Source: Peptoniphilus sp034090345
GTDB lineage: Bacteria; Bacillota; Clostridia; Tissierellales; Peptoniphilaceae
Direction: 5' to 3'
Assembly (NCBI RefSeq): GCF_034090345.1
Contig: NZ_JAXDSS010000030.1
Coordinates: forward strand, 1-39,907
Length of the DNA: 39,907 nt
Numbering within the stretch: the stretch's first letter is position 1; every line of letters starts with the position of its first letter. The notes beneath the pieces were generated by a model, which saw nothing but the letters and a program-made list of their open reading frames with translations, was not told the origin of the DNA and made no database searches. Shown one piece after another: positions 1 through 9,279 of this stretch. The translations under genes were made by a program, and so were the position numbers.

Positions 1-205
1 TATATACTTTCTCATTTAAAATATTAAATCCTATAACAGGAACTTTCTTTTCGTATGTTTTTAAAGTAGCAAAATCTGTTTTATAGTCTTTGTACATTCT
101 ACCATTTATAGCTCTAAATGCTAAAATAAAGAAAATTAAAACAAATATACTACCAAATAATCTTCTAATAAAATATTTTTTCTTTCTCAAAAACTTAACT
201 TTCAA
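1..205 (-). CDS. HlyD-like membrane-anchored protein, N-terminal part (cut by window edge)
   Basis: Partial gene read leftward from a TTG start at 203-205, preceded by a good ribosome site (AAGGGG, about 210-215). The first 68 codons are open to the edge. The product begins with a basic stretch (KVKFLRKKKYFIRR) followed by one hydrophobic segment (about residues 17-33), then a polar region containing KVPVIGFNILNEKVY. A short cytoplasmic basic head, a single membrane anchor and an extracytoplasmic domain resemble the HlyD-domain proteins of clostridia, but too little is visible to be certain. It starts 14 bp after the gpsA stop, so it is probably the last visible gene of the der-plsY-gpsA operon. 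Frame and ribosome site are seen; the family name is inference. Confidence 0.5.
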   Translation of the reverse strand, partial: MKVKFLRKKKYFIRRLFGSIFVLIFFILAFRAINGRMYKDYKTDFATLKTYEKKVPVIGFNILNEKVY

Positions 206-219
206 AATACCCCTTCTCG

Positions 220-1221
220 CTATTCAAAAAATATCTCTTCTATTTCTTGTTTATAGCCTCTAGTCATTAACTCTACCACTGCTTCTCTAGGGTCTTTATT
301 ATTATATATAACTTCATAAAGTTTTTCTGTAATAGGCATATTAACACCATATTTAACAGCTAAGTCATAAGCTGATTTTGTTGTCTTAATACCTTCAACT
401 ACTTGACCAACCTTTTTAGAAGCTTGCTCAGACGATAAACCTTGTCCTATCAAAATTCCAGCTCTCCTATTACGAGAATGTATTGAAGTACACGTTACAA
501 TTAAATCTCCTATACCTGAAAGTCCATTAAATGTTTGAGGGTTGGCACCTAATTTCATGCCTAGCTTACTCATTTCATAGATTCCTCTAGTTGCTAGAGC
601 AGCTGTAGTGTTATCTCCATATCTTAACCCATCACTCATACCGGCTGCTAAGGCAATTATATTTTTTAAAGCACCTCCTATTTCAACACCTATTAGGTCA
701 TCATTAGTATAAACTCTAAAAGTATCTGTTGAAAATACTTCTTGGACTATTTTACTAGAATCATAATCATTTGAAGCTGCAACTATAGCGGTTGGTATTT
801 CTTTTCCAACCTCTTCTGCATGAGATGGACCCGATAAAGAAACAAAGTTTGAGTTTGGCAATATTTCACTACTTATTTCACTTACTCTATCAAGTGTATT
901 AAGTTCTAATCCTTTAGATAAATTAACTATTAATTTGCCATCAGCTATATCTTTTATACTTTTAGCTACTTCTCTAAATTTTTGAGTTGGAACAGCCATA
1001 ACTATCATCTCACAAGAGTCTATACATTTAACAATATCATCTTGTGCCTTTAACCCTAAAAGGTCAATTTGTGGAAGATACTTTTCATTTATACCTAGAG
1101 AATTTATATTATCTCTATCATCTTTATTACGAACATAAAAATTCACAGCATGTCCTTTTTTGTGCAAAAGACGAGCTATTGCAGTTCCCCAACTTCCGCC
1201 ACCAATTACAGATATTTTCAT
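220..1221 (-). CDS. gpsA: Glycerol-3-phosphate dehydrogenase [NAD(P)+]
   Basis: Cytoplasmic enzyme that reduces dihydroxyacetone phosphate to sn-glycerol 3-phosphate, the backbone for phospholipid synthesis. The 333-residue product has the usual family length. The N-terminal Rossmann motif GGGSWGTAIA (residues 7-16), NLSKGLE near residue 100, SGPSHAEEVG near 130, the catalytic-lysine segment ALKNIIALAAG near 185 and GLSGIGDLIVTCTS near 233 are all present. It lies 4 bp downstream of plsY, the next enzyme in the same pathway, and is presumably cotranscribed from the promoter in front of der. No anomalies seen. Confidence 0.96.
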   Translation of the reverse strand: MKISVIGGGSWGTAIARLLHKKGHAVNFYVRNKDDRDNINSLGINEKYLPQIDLLGLKAQDDIVKCIDSCEMIVMAVPTQKFREVAKSIKDIADGKLIVNLSKGLELNTLDRVSEISSEILPNSNFVSLSGPSHAEEVGKEIPTAIVAASNDYDSSKIVQEVFSTDTFRVYTNDDLIGVEIGGALKNIIALAAGMSDGLRYGDNTTAALATRGIYEMSKLGMKLGANPQTFNGLSGIGDLIVTCTSIHSRNRRAGILIGQGLSSEQASKKVGQVVEGIKTTKSAYDLAVKYGVNMPITEKLYEVIYNNKDPREAVVELMTRGYKQEIEEIFFE

Positions 1222-1225
1222 AACC

Positions 1226-1822
1226 TCAACCTCTCAATCTATTCTTGCCAATTTTATTTTCTGAACCATTTATAATTCTTTTAATATTGTCCTTATGTCT
1301 ATATACACCAAGTATTCCTATAAATATTACTATCATAATTTGAACTTGCGACAAATCATTAAAAAATATAAATAAAACTGAAACTAAACAAAAATATAGT
1401 ATAGATGCTAAAGAAACCATTTTTGTTACTACCGCAAATAATATCCATGAAACCACAGAGATTAAATCTAAACTAAACCCTAGAATTGCGTACACACCTA
1501 TAGTTGTTGCTACACCTTTACCACCTTTAAAGTTCATGTAAAAAGGATAGTCATGACCTATAATTAATGCAAGTGCACATCCATATAATAGATTAACACT
1601 TACATTAAATGTATTCTTTAAAAAATACATAAGTACCAACCCTTTTAAAAAATCAATTAAAAAGGTTAAAATACCTATTTTCCTTCCAAAAGCCCTTATT
1701 GCATTAGTAGTTCCTGCATTTCCAGATCCATATTTTCTAACATCTTTTTTCAATAAAAGTTTTCCTAAAATATATGAACCTGAAATAGACCCTGCTAAAT
1801 ATGATAGCAGCAACCAAGTCAT
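1226..1822 (-). CDS. plsY: Acyl-phosphate:glycerol-3-phosphate acyltransferase PlsY
   Basis: Membrane enzyme that transfers an acyl group from acyl phosphate to glycerol 3-phosphate, giving lysophosphatidic acid. The 198-residue product is hydrophobic with about five membrane segments. It carries the PlsY loops: YGSGNAGTTNAIRAFG (residues 31-46), GHDYPFYMNFKGGKGVAT (89-106) and a C-terminal RHKDNIKRIINGSE segment. Its start overlaps the der stop by one base (TAATG), and gpsA, which makes its substrate, follows 4 bp later. Adjacent gpsA and plsY give the first two dedicated steps of phospholipid assembly as one unit. Confidence 0.96.
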   Translation of the reverse strand: MTWLLLSYLAGSISGSYILGKLLLKKDVRKYGSGNAGTTNAIRAFGRKIGILTFLIDFLKGLVLMYFLKNTFNVSVNLLYGCALALIIGHDYPFYMNFKGGKGVATTIGVYAILGFSLDLISVVSWILFAVVTKMVSLASILYFCLVSVLFIFFNDLSQVQIMIVIFIGILGVYRHKDNIKRIINGSENKIGKNRLRG

Positions 1823-3138
1823 TATTTTTCTCCTCTGTTTTTCAAACTTATAATTATAGGCACTCCATCAAATGAATATGCTTCTCTTATTTGATTTTCT
1901 ATATATCTGATATAAGAAAAATGGAACAGATCTTTATCATTTACAGATAATTGAAATTTAGGAGGTCTTACAGCAACTTGTGAACCGTAATACAGCTTAC
2001 CTCTCTTACCTTTATCAGAAGGTGGTTGATTAATCAAGACAGCTCTATTAAGTATATCATTTAATACTCCTGTCTTTATTCTGTGATTATAGTTATTGTT
2101 TACAATTAAAATCATGTCCAATAATTTTTCAACTCTTTGTCCCGTCAGGGCTGAAATAAAAACTATTGGAGCATAATTAATGAAAGGTAATCTCTTTCTA
2201 ATAGTAGCTTCATATTCTTTAACAGAACCATTGTCTTTTTTAACAGCATCCCATTTATTTACAGCAACAATTATAGCTTTGTTGTTGTCATGTGCATAAC
2301 CTACTATTTTAGCATCTTGTTCGCTGACTCCTTCAACTGCATCAATCAAAAGAACACAAACTGATGACCTTTCAATAGCAGTTAAAGTTCTAATAACAGA
2401 ATATCTTTCAATATTTTCATATATTTTTTTCTTTTTACGTAAACCTGCTGTATCTACTAAAATAAACTCTTCATCTTTATACTTAAATTTAGAGTCTATA
2501 GAATCTCTTGTAGTACCTGGAATATTTGTTACAATTGACCTTTCTTCTCCAGTTATATGATTTAGCAAAGAAGATTTTCCGACATTTGGCTTACCTATAA
2601 AAGTTACACGAATTTCATCTTCAAAACTATCTTCTAAATTTTTATCAAAACCTTCTATAACTTGATCTAGCAGATCTCCAACTCCCATTCCCTGTTCGGA
2701 ACTTACAGTAACTGGTTCACCTAAACCTAATTCATAAAAATCATATAAATTACTTTTAGCTATTTTTGAGTCAAATTTATTTACTGCTAGTATAACCTTT
2801 TTATTAGACTTCCTTAAATAATTAGAAATTTCTCTATCGCTTGAAGTAACTCCTCTTACACCATCTGTTAATAAAATAATTACTTCACTCATATCTAAAG
2901 CTAAATCTACTTGAGCTTTAATACTAGACATAAAAATATCTTCATCTTTTAAATCCAGTCCACCAGTATCTACTAATAGAAATTTTGCCCCTAACCATTC
3001 GGCATCAGAATATATTCTATCTCTAGTTACACCTGGTGTATCTTCAGTAATTGAAATCTTACGACCTACTATTTTATTAAAAAGTGTGGACTTGCCAACA
3101 TTGGGAGTTCCAATGATGGAAACAATCGGCTTTTCCAT
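1822..3138 (-). CDS. der: GTPase Der (EngA), 50S ribosome assembly
   Basis: Essential double GTPase needed for maturation of the large ribosomal subunit. The 438-residue protein has two tandem G domains and a C-terminal KH-like domain. Domain 1 shows GTPNVGKST (10-18), DTPGVTRDR, DTGG and NKFD. Domain 2 shows GKPNVGKSS (about 182-190), GTTRDS, DTAGL and NKWD. It is the first gene of the leftward operon. A ribosome site (GAGGTGAGA) precedes the ATG, and a canonical promoter lies about 30-60 bp upstream. Nothing unusual. Confidence 0.97.
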   Translation of the reverse strand: MEKPIVSIIGTPNVGKSTLFNKIVGRKISITEDTPGVTRDRIYSDAEWLGAKFLLVDTGGLDLKDEDIFMSSIKAQVDLALDMSEVIILLTDGVRGVTSSDREISNYLRKSNKKVILAVNKFDSKIAKSNLYDFYELGLGEPVTVSSEQGMGVGDLLDQVIEGFDKNLEDSFEDEIRVTFIGKPNVGKSSLLNHITGEERSIVTNIPGTTRDSIDSKFKYKDEEFILVDTAGLRKKKKIYENIERYSVIRTLTAIERSSVCVLLIDAVEGVSEQDAKIVGYAHDNNKAIIVAVNKWDAVKKDNGSVKEYEATIRKRLPFINYAPIVFISALTGQRVEKLLDMILIVNNNYNHRIKTGVLNDILNRAVLINQPPSDKGKRGKLYYGSQVAVRPPKFQLSVNDKDLFHFSYIRYIENQIREAYSFDGVPIIISLKNRGEK

Positions 3139-3167
3139 ACTCTCACCTCTTCTTTAATATCTCTAAC

Positions 3168-3196
3168 ATTATACCATTGTGGTGTATTTGTTTCAA
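3168..3196 (-). promoter_or_regulatory. Sigma-70-type promoter for der-plsY-gpsA
   Basis: Read leftward: TTGAAA (3191-3196), a 17-bp spacer, then TATAAT (3168-3173) with an extended TGG just before it. Near-consensus in sequence and spacing, 30 bp in front of the der start codon. Confidence 0.8.
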
Positions 3197-3215
3197 TTAT
3201 GCTATTTTTAGGTAA

Positions 3216-3244
3216 TTGATGATAATCATTTAAAAGTGTATAAT
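3216..3244 (+). promoter_or_regulatory. Sigma-70-type promoter for the ThrE-like exporter genes
   Basis: TTGATG (3216-3221), a 17-bp spacer, then TATAAT (3239-3244), 38 bp before the ATG. It is back-to-back with the der promoter; the two -35 boxes are separated by only 19 bp. Confidence 0.78.
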
Positions 3245-3282
3245 TTAATTAATATAGAAACCAAAAATTTTGTGGAGACATT

Positions 3283-4056
3283 ATGAGAAATTTAAATAAC
3301 TTAGCTGAGGCAAAACAACTAATAAAACTTGCCATTCACGCAGGTAGACTACAAATAAAAAATGGGGCAGAAATCTATAGAGCAGAAGACACAGTTCTTA
3401 GAATATGTAAGTCTGCCGAAAATGTAAGCAAGGTTGATGCTCATGTTCTTCCTTCTGGAATATTTGTCTCTTTAGAATTTGATGATGATATAATAACAGT
3501 GTTCAAAAGTGTTGGGGTTTCCACAACAAATATGTCAAAAATAGATAAGATAAATACTTTTTCAAGAAATTTTGTAATAAGCACAATGTCAATGGAGACG
3601 GCTTTTAAAATTTTAAATTCTATTGAAGAAGAAAATGATACAGCATATTTTAAATTTGATATCTATGCAGGATTTTGTGGAGCATTTTTTTCAGTTCTAT
3701 TTGGAGGTCAACTTAGAGAATTTATATGTGCATATATAGTTACATTTACAACTTCTCCAATCTTAAGAAAAATAGAACCCTTTAAATTAAATTTTGTAGT
3801 AACTAATTTTATAGGTGCATTTTTAATTTCTATATTTACATTTTTACTGTATCTTTTAAATTTACCTCAATCAATGGATGAGGTTATTATAGGTTCCATC
3901 ATGATTTTAGTTCCTGGGTTAGTAGCTACAAATGCAGTTAGAGATATAATGAACAGTGATTTTCTAAGTGGTCTTATAGGATTGACCAAAGCTATTTTTA
4001 TAGCTTTGGGGATTGCAATAGGAGTAGGACTAACACTTAGCTTTTTGAGGTTGTAA
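3283..4056 (+). CDS. Threonine/serine exporter family protein, large subunit (ThrE/YjjP N-terminal type, DUF1212)
   Basis: Membrane protein of 257 residues. The N-terminal soluble half carries the family motif NGAEIYRAEDTV (about residues 27-38). The C-terminal half has about four to five hydrophobic segments and includes MILVPGLVATNAVRDIMNSD. In the ThrE family one long chain joins this region to a small five-helix domain. Here the two parts are separate genes, as in E. coli YjjP/YjjB, and the next gene supplies the second part. The substrate cannot be told from sequence: threonine/serine (ThrE) and dicarboxylate (YjjPB) export are both known. Ribosome site GGAG at 3274-3277; own promoter at 3216-3244. 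Confidence 0.88.
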   Translation: MRNLNNLAEAKQLIKLAIHAGRLQIKNGAEIYRAEDTVLRICKSAENVSKVDAHVLPSGIFVSLEFDDDIITVFKSVGVSTTNMSKIDKINTFSRNFVISTMSMETAFKILNSIEEENDTAYFKFDIYAGFCGAFFSVLFGGQLREFICAYIVTFTTSPILRKIEPFKLNFVVTNFIGAFLISIFTFLLYLLNLPQSMDEVIIGSIMILVPGLVATNAVRDIMNSDFLSGLIGLTKAIFIALGIAIGVGLTLSFLRL

Positions 4057-4496
4057 TGAATTATATTTTTGAATTTTTGATATCTTATCTTGCCACTTTG
4101 GCATTTGCATACTACTTTAATTGTCCTAAGAAATCTCTTTTTTATACTTCATTATTAGGTGGAACTTCTTGGGTTGTATATAGTATTATGCGTAACTTAC
4201 AAATATCGTATATACTTTCGGGAGTAACTTCAGCATTCGTTATTGGACTATCTAGTGAATTTTTTGCTAGAAAATTAAAAATGCCAGCTACAATATTTTT
4301 AATTCCTGGATTGGTTCCTCTGGTTCCTGGAGCGGGAATGTATTACACAATGTATTATTTAATACAACAACAATATGACTCTTTTCAAGATAAGGCAATA
4401 GAAACCTTATTTTTAGCAGGTTCACTTGCTGCTGGAGTTGTAGTGTCTTCTTCAATTTTTAAAATAATTTCTTTTTATCAACAAAAAAATAGATAG
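4056..4496 (+). CDS. Threonine/serine exporter family protein, small subunit (ThrE_2/YjjB type)
   Basis: A 146-residue hydrophobic protein with about five membrane segments and the characteristic PATIFLIPGLVPLVPGAGMYY stretch (about residues 88-108). It overlaps the stop of the large subunit by one base (TAATG), implying translational coupling and a heteromeric transporter. It is followed by a strong hairpin terminator. Family assignment is firm; the exported compound is unknown. Confidence 0.88.
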   Translation: MNYIFEFLISYLATLAFAYYFNCPKKSLFYTSLLGGTSWVVYSIMRNLQISYILSGVTSAFVIGLSSEFFARKLKMPATIFLIPGLVPLVPGAGMYYTMYYLIQQQYDSFQDKAIETLFLAGSLAAGVVVSSSIFKIISFYQQKNR

Positions 4497-4524
4497 AGTC
4501 CATATAATTGTGTAAAAAGAAAAG

Positions 4525-4584
4525 TTCTAAAAAAAATGATGTTGCAGAGTAGAATCATCTATTCTGCAACATCATTTTTTAGAG
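4525..4584. terminator. Bidirectional hairpin terminator between the exporter genes and the PFOR gene
   Basis: A long inverted repeat of about 20 bp per arm (CTAAAAAA-TGATGTTGCAGA facing TCTGCAACATCA-TTTTTTAG) surrounds a short loop near 4551-4561. A-runs on one side and T-runs on the other allow termination from both strands: rightward from the exporter and leftward from PFOR, whose stop is at 4654. Confidence 0.85.
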
Positions 4585-4653
4585 CCTTTTAAAGCGCCTA
4601 CTTTATCAAAGGTCTGAAGAGATTTTAAACTCTCTTATTTTTTATTCTATCAT

Positions 4654-7600
4654 TTACTTTTGTTCTTCAGAAGATTTTTCCAAAATTGTTTCAGATTTTT
4701 GCATATTTAGATAATTATTGTATCTTTCTTTAGCATTTTCTTCTGCAATTTCAAATAATTGTTCAGCACGTTCAGGGAATTGACGAGCTAATGAAGTATA
4801 TCTAACTTCTCCTTGCAAGAACTCTCTATATGAGCCTTTTGGTTCTTTAGAATCTAAAATAAATGGATTTTTTCCTTCTTTTTTAAGGTCAGGATTGTAT
4901 CTGTATAGATGCCAGTAACCTGCTTCAACTGCAAGTTTTTCTTCTTCTATAGAACATCCCATACCTTTCTTAATTCCGTGAGATATACATGGAGCATAGC
5001 ATATTATTAGAGATGGACCATCATATGCTTCAGCTTCTTTAATAGCTTTTAGAGCATGATTTTTGTCAGCACCTAGAGCTATTTGAGTTACATAAACATA
5101 TCCGTAAGTCGCAGCCATTAGACCTAAGTCTTTCTTTCTTGTAACTTTACCAGCTGCAGCAAATTGAGCAGTAGCACCTGTTGGAGTAGCCTTAGAAGCT
5201 TGTCCGCCAGTGTTAGAATAGATTTCAGTATCTACTACGATTACATTTATATTTTCTCCTGATGCAAGAACGTGATCAAGTCCTCCGAATCCGATGTCAT
5301 ATGCCCATCCGTCTCCACCTATTATCCATTGAGATTTCTTAATTAAGAAGTTTTCAAGGCTCTTTAATTCAACTAATATTTCATTGGCTTCTTCATTATC
5401 ATATTTCTTTTCCAGAGCTAGAAGAACATTCGCGGATGCTGCTTTTGAAGTCTTATAGTCAGCCATACTTGTTATCCATTCATTAAATACTGCATTAGTT
5501 TCAGAATCAACATTTAATTCAATGAATTGTTCCATTAATATCTTGATTCTGTCTCTTGTGACAGTTTGGCTGATTGCCATACCATATCCATATTCAGCAT
5601 TATCTTCAAACAAAGAATTCGCCCAAGATGGACCATGTCCCTCATCATTTGTACAATATGGCATTGATGGAGCTGAACCACCCCAAATTGAAGTACATCC
5701 AGTTGCGTTAGCAATGCTCATTCTGTCTCCAAATAATTGAGTAACCAATTTGATATATGGAGTTTCTCCACATCCTGCACAAGCTCCTGAAAATTCAAGA
5801 TGTGGTTGGAAGAATTGAGAGTTTTTAACATTATTTGGTTCAAAATCAGCTTGTTTAGACTTAACTTGATTTGAAGCATATTCCCAATTTATAGCCTGAT
5901 CAGCATAAACATCTTCGAACGGTGTCATTACCAAAGCTTTTGTTGGAGCTGGACAAACTTGAGCACAGTTTCCGCAACCAGTACAGTCAAGAGATGAAAC
6001 TTGAATTCTATATTCATAGCTATCGGCCCCTTTACCCTTACCTTTTACAGTTTCAAAAGTGCTTGGCGCGCCTTCTTTTTCGGATTCATTTAATAAGAAT
6101 GGTCTTATTGCAGCATGAGGACATACTAATGAACATTGGTTACATTGTATACAGTTTTCAATTTTCCAATCAGGTATATTAACAGCGATTCCTCTCTTTT
6201 CATACTTAGAAGTACCATTAGGGAAAGAACCATCTTCCATTCCTACGAATGTAGAAACCGGTAAATCATTACCTTCTTGACGATTTACAGGGATTAGAAT
6301 GTTATTTACAAATTCTGAAGCCCCTTTGATGCTATAATCTGCTGCATCATTAGCAGATTTCCATTCTTCTGGAACTTCAATTTTTTGTAGGGCATCTATT
6401 CCTTGGTCTACTGCTTTATAGTTCATAGCAACTATTTCATCGCCCTTAGAACCATAATCTTTTACAATTGCCTTCTTAAGAAGTTCTGTAGCTTGTTCTA
6501 TTGGAAGTACTTTTGATAGTTTAAAAAATGCAGATTGCATTACCATGTTAGTTCTTCCACCAAGACCAATTTCTGCAGCTATCTTAGTAGCATTTATTGT
6601 GTAAAACTCTATTTCATTTTCGGCTATATATTTTTTCATAGCTCCCGGTAATTCATTAGCGAGAGTTTCTTTATCCCAAACTGTGTTAAGTAAAAAAGTT
6701 CCACCTTTTCTAAGTCCTCTCAAAAGGTCATATTGGTGTACATATGATTGTTTTGAGCAAGAGATGAAATCAGATTCAGCTAATAGATAAGTTGATGTAA
6801 TTTTTTCTTTACCAAATCTTAAGTGAGACATAGTTACCCCACCTGATTTTTTAGAGTCATAGTCAAAATAACCTTGAGCATACATATCTGTATTATCTCC
6901 GATTATCTTTATAGCACTCTTGTTTGCGCCTACTGTACCATCAGAACCGAATCCCCAGAATTTACATCTAATTGTTCCCTTTGGTTCAGTTGTGATTTTT
7001 TCTTCTATTGGTAAAGAAAGGTTAGTAACATCGTCTTCTATACCAACAGTGAAATTATGTCTTGGATTTTCAGCATCTAAATGTTTGTATACAGCTAACA
7101 TTTGTGAAGGATTTGTATCCTTTGAACCTAGACCATATCTACCACCAACAATCTTAGGTGCATTTTCTTGTCCATAATAAATATCTCTAACATCTAAGAA
7201 TAATGGCTCCCCGGTAGCTCCCTTTTCTTTAGTTCTATCTAAAACAGCAATTTTTTTAACTGTCTTAGGCATAGTTGCTAAGAAATGTTCTTTTGAGAAA
7301 GGTCTGTATAAATGTACTTTTAGTAAACCAACTTTTTCGCCCTTATCGGTTAGATAATCTACAACTTCTTCTATAGTTTCTGTTACGGAACCCATTGCTA
7401 CTATTACTTTTTCAGCATTTTCATCTCCATAATAGTTAAATAATCCATATTTTCTGCCTGTTAAGTCAGAAATTTTATTTATATAATCTTCAGTAATTCC
7501 AATTATATCTGTGTAGAAATTATTTGATGCTTCAACTTCTTGGAAATAAATATCTGGATTTTGAGCTGTACCTCTTACTTTTGGTGAAGCAGGGTGTAAA

Positions 7601-8220
7601 GCTCTTGCCTTAAATTCTCTAACGGCTTCTTTATCAACTAATTTAGCTAGATCATCATAATTTAAAACTTCAATTTTCTGAACTTCATGTGATGTTCTAA
7701 ATCCGTCAAAGAAATGAGTAAAAGGAACTCTTCCTTTTATAGCTGCTAAATGAGCTACTGCTGCCATATCCATAGCTTCTTGAACAGAGCCTGATGCTAA
7801 CATAGCAAATCCTGTAGCACGAGAAGCCATTACATCTTGGTGGTCACCAAAAATAGAAAGTGCATGTGATGCTAGTGCACGTGCTGCCACGTGGAATACT
7901 CCTGGAAGTAATTCGCCTGCTATTTTATACATATTTGGTACCATAAGTAAAAGACCTTGTGATGCTGTATAAGTAGAAGTTAAAGAACCTGCTTGAAGAG
8001 CACCATGTACTGCTCCAGCTGCTCCAGCTTCAGATTGAAGTTCTTTAACAAGAACTTCTTGTCCAAATATATTTTTTCTTCCTTGCGCTGCCCATGCGTC
8101 TACGTGTTCAGCCATAGGTGAAGAAGGTGTTATCGGAAATATACATGCCACCTCTGAAAACGCATATGCGACATGCGCTGCTGCCTCATTACCATCCATT
8201 GTTTTAAAATGTTTAGCCAT
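4654..8220 (-). CDS. nifJ: Pyruvate:ferredoxin (flavodoxin) oxidoreductase, single-chain
   Basis: Cytoplasmic enzyme oxidising pyruvate and CoA to acetyl-CoA and CO2 while reducing ferredoxin, central to anaerobic energy metabolism. The 1188 residues match the homodimeric family length. Visible parts: N-terminal pyrimidine-binding domain (PITPSSPMAEHVD, about 29-41); two [4Fe-4S] motifs, CIQCNQCSLVCP (about 690) and CTGCGNCAQVCP (about 745); the proximal cluster/TPP segment CAGCGETPY (about 808); TPP motif GDGWAYDIGFGG (about 965) with DTEIYSNTGGQ; and the late cysteine in CYAPCISHGI (about 1070). A single-gene unit with its own strong promoter and ribosome site AGGGGG. The alternative name por is used in some genomes. 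Confidence 0.97.
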   Translation of the reverse strand: MAKHFKTMDGNEAAAHVAYAFSEVACIFPITPSSPMAEHVDAWAAQGRKNIFGQEVLVKELQSEAGAAGAVHGALQAGSLTSTYTASQGLLLMVPNMYKIAGELLPGVFHVAARALASHALSIFGDHQDVMASRATGFAMLASGSVQEAMDMAAVAHLAAIKGRVPFTHFFDGFRTSHEVQKIEVLNYDDLAKLVDKEAVREFKARALHPASPKVRGTAQNPDIYFQEVEASNNFYTDIIGITEDYINKISDLTGRKYGLFNYYGDENAEKVIVAMGSVTETIEEVVDYLTDKGEKVGLLKVHLYRPFSKEHFLATMPKTVKKIAVLDRTKEKGATGEPLFLDVRDIYYGQENAPKIVGGRYGLGSKDTNPSQMLAVYKHLDAENPRHNFTVGIEDDVTNLSLPIEEKITTEPKGTIRCKFWGFGSDGTVGANKSAIKIIGDNTDMYAQGYFDYDSKKSGGVTMSHLRFGKEKITSTYLLAESDFISCSKQSYVHQYDLLRGLRKGGTFLLNTVWDKETLANELPGAMKKYIAENEIEFYTINATKIAAEIGLGGRTNMVMQSAFFKLSKVLPIEQATELLKKAIVKDYGSKGDEIVAMNYKAVDQGIDALQKIEVPEEWKSANDAADYSIKGASEFVNNILIPVNRQEGNDLPVSTFVGMEDGSFPNGTSKYEKRGIAVNIPDWKIENCIQCNQCSLVCPHAAIRPFLLNESEKEGAPSTFETVKGKGKGADSYEYRIQVSSLDCTGCGNCAQVCPAPTKALVMTPFEDVYADQAINWEYASNQVKSKQADFEPNNVKNSQFFQPHLEFSGACAGCGETPYIKLVTQLFGDRMSIANATGCTSIWGGSAPSMPYCTNDEGHGPSWANSLFEDNAEYGYGMAISQTVTRDRIKILMEQFIELNVDSETNAVFNEWITSMADYKTSKAASANVLLALEKKYDNEEANEILVELKSLENFLIKKSQWIIGGDGWAYDIGFGGLDHVLASGENINVIVVDTEIYSNTGGQASKATPTGATAQFAAAGKVTRKKDLGLMAATYGYVYVTQIALGADKNHALKAIKEAEAYDGPSLIICYAPCISHGIKKGMGCSIEEEKLAVEAGYWHLYRYNPDLKKEGKNPFILDSKEPKGSYREFLQGEVRYTSLARQFPERAEQLFEIAEENAKERYNNYLNMQKSETILEKSSEEQK

Positions 8221-8263
8221 TTTAACCCCCTAGTTAGTTTTAAAAATTTTTTCTCTACTAATC

Positions 8264-8292
8264 ATTATAAATCTAATAATTTATAATTGCAA
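8264..8292 (-). promoter_or_regulatory. Promoter of the PFOR gene
   Basis: Read leftward: TTGCAA (8287-8292), 17-bp spacer, TATAAT (8264-8269), about 44 bp before the ATG. Consensus -10 and spacing, suiting a highly expressed metabolic gene. Confidence 0.72.
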
Positions 8293-8361
8293 TGAGTTTG
8301 AGTATAATAAACGTCAAAAATGTGTATTTTACTTGTTCAGAACCCCTTCCAAATTGTGGAA

Positions 8362-9279
8362 TTAATCTAATTTATATCCTAATATCCTTTTATTTAACTC
8401 TTCTGCAGGATTATAACCTTGTTCTTTTTGTTTAAAATTCTTCGTTGCAATTTCTATAATTAATGCCGAATTTCTTCCTGGCTTAACTGGAATATCAAAT
8501 TTTGCTACCTTTTTATCTAAAATAGTTTCATATTCATTGTCTATTCCCAATCTATCATATTCAATTTCATGGTCCCAAGGTTCTAAATTTATAACCATCT
8601 CAACCTCTTTAGAATCCATTACAAAACCTATGCCAAAAATCTTTTCAACATCTATGATTCCAACTCCTCTAATTTCCATAAAATGTTTAGTTATTATTGG
8701 AGATTTTCCTATCAACCTATCATCTATTCTCTTTATGATTACTGAATCGTCTGAAATTAATTTAGAGCCCTTGGATATTAAATCAAGCGCAGTTTCACTT
8801 TTCCCTACACCGCTATTTCCTTTTATAAGAACACCTACTCCATAAACATCAAGTAATACTCCGTGCATTCTTATAGTGGGAGCTAACTCTATTTCCATAT
8901 AATTTTGGAATTTAATAGAAAATTTAGAAAAAGTTTCCTCAGTTCTTAATAATGTAATATCCATTTCTTTTCCAAGTTCAATTATTTCATCGTGAATCCA
9001 TCTATCTCTCATAAATATTATGGCTGGAATTTTACATGAAAAAAGTTTTTTAACAGCTTCATATCTCTCTTTAGAACTCATTTCATTTAAGAAATACCAT
9101 TCTTGTTCCCCAATTATTTGCACTCTTTTGTCATCAAAAGAATCAAAATGTCCATTTAATTGCAATCCCGGTCTATTTATGTCCAAAGTTTCTAAATATA
9201 TTTGATTAAAATTATTCGATTTATATAAAATTTTTAAATTTAAATCATTAATTACTTTATTTAATGCTATTTTATCCAT
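8362..9279 (-). CDS. hprK: HPr kinase/phosphorylase
   Basis: Bifunctional sensor enzyme that phosphorylates or dephosphorylates HPr on its regulatory serine, controlling carbon catabolite repression and PTS sugar uptake in Firmicutes. The 305-residue chain has the expected two-domain layout: an N-terminal regulatory domain, then the catalytic domain with the P-loop GNSGVGKS (154-161), SDDSV at 176-180 and the HprK signature MEIRGVGIIDVEKIFG (201-216). Its start overlaps the end of uvrC by 8 bp, so it is translated as part of pepP-uvrC-hprK. No HPr gene lies in the window. No clear intrinsic terminator is seen between its stop and the PFOR promoter. Confidence 0.96.
   Translation of the reverse strand: MDKIALNKVINDLNLKILYKSNNFNQIYLETLDINRPGLQLNGHFDSFDDKRVQIIGEQEWYFLNEMSSKERYEAVKKLFSCKIPAIIFMRDRWIHDEIIELGKEMDITLLRTEETFSKFSIKFQNYMEIELAPTIRMHGVLLDVYGVGVLIKGNSGVGKSETALDLISKGSKLISDDSVIIKRIDDRLIGKSPIITKHFMEIRGVGIIDVEKIFGIGFVMDSKEVEMVINLEPWDHEIEYDRLGIDNEYETILDKKVAKFDIPVKPGRNSALIIEIATKNFKQKEQGYNPAEELNKRILGYKLD

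Noticed and set aside
5522..5740. Plus-strand open frame inside the PFOR gene
   Set aside because: Antisense to the conserved TPP-binding domain; no ribosome site or recognisable product.
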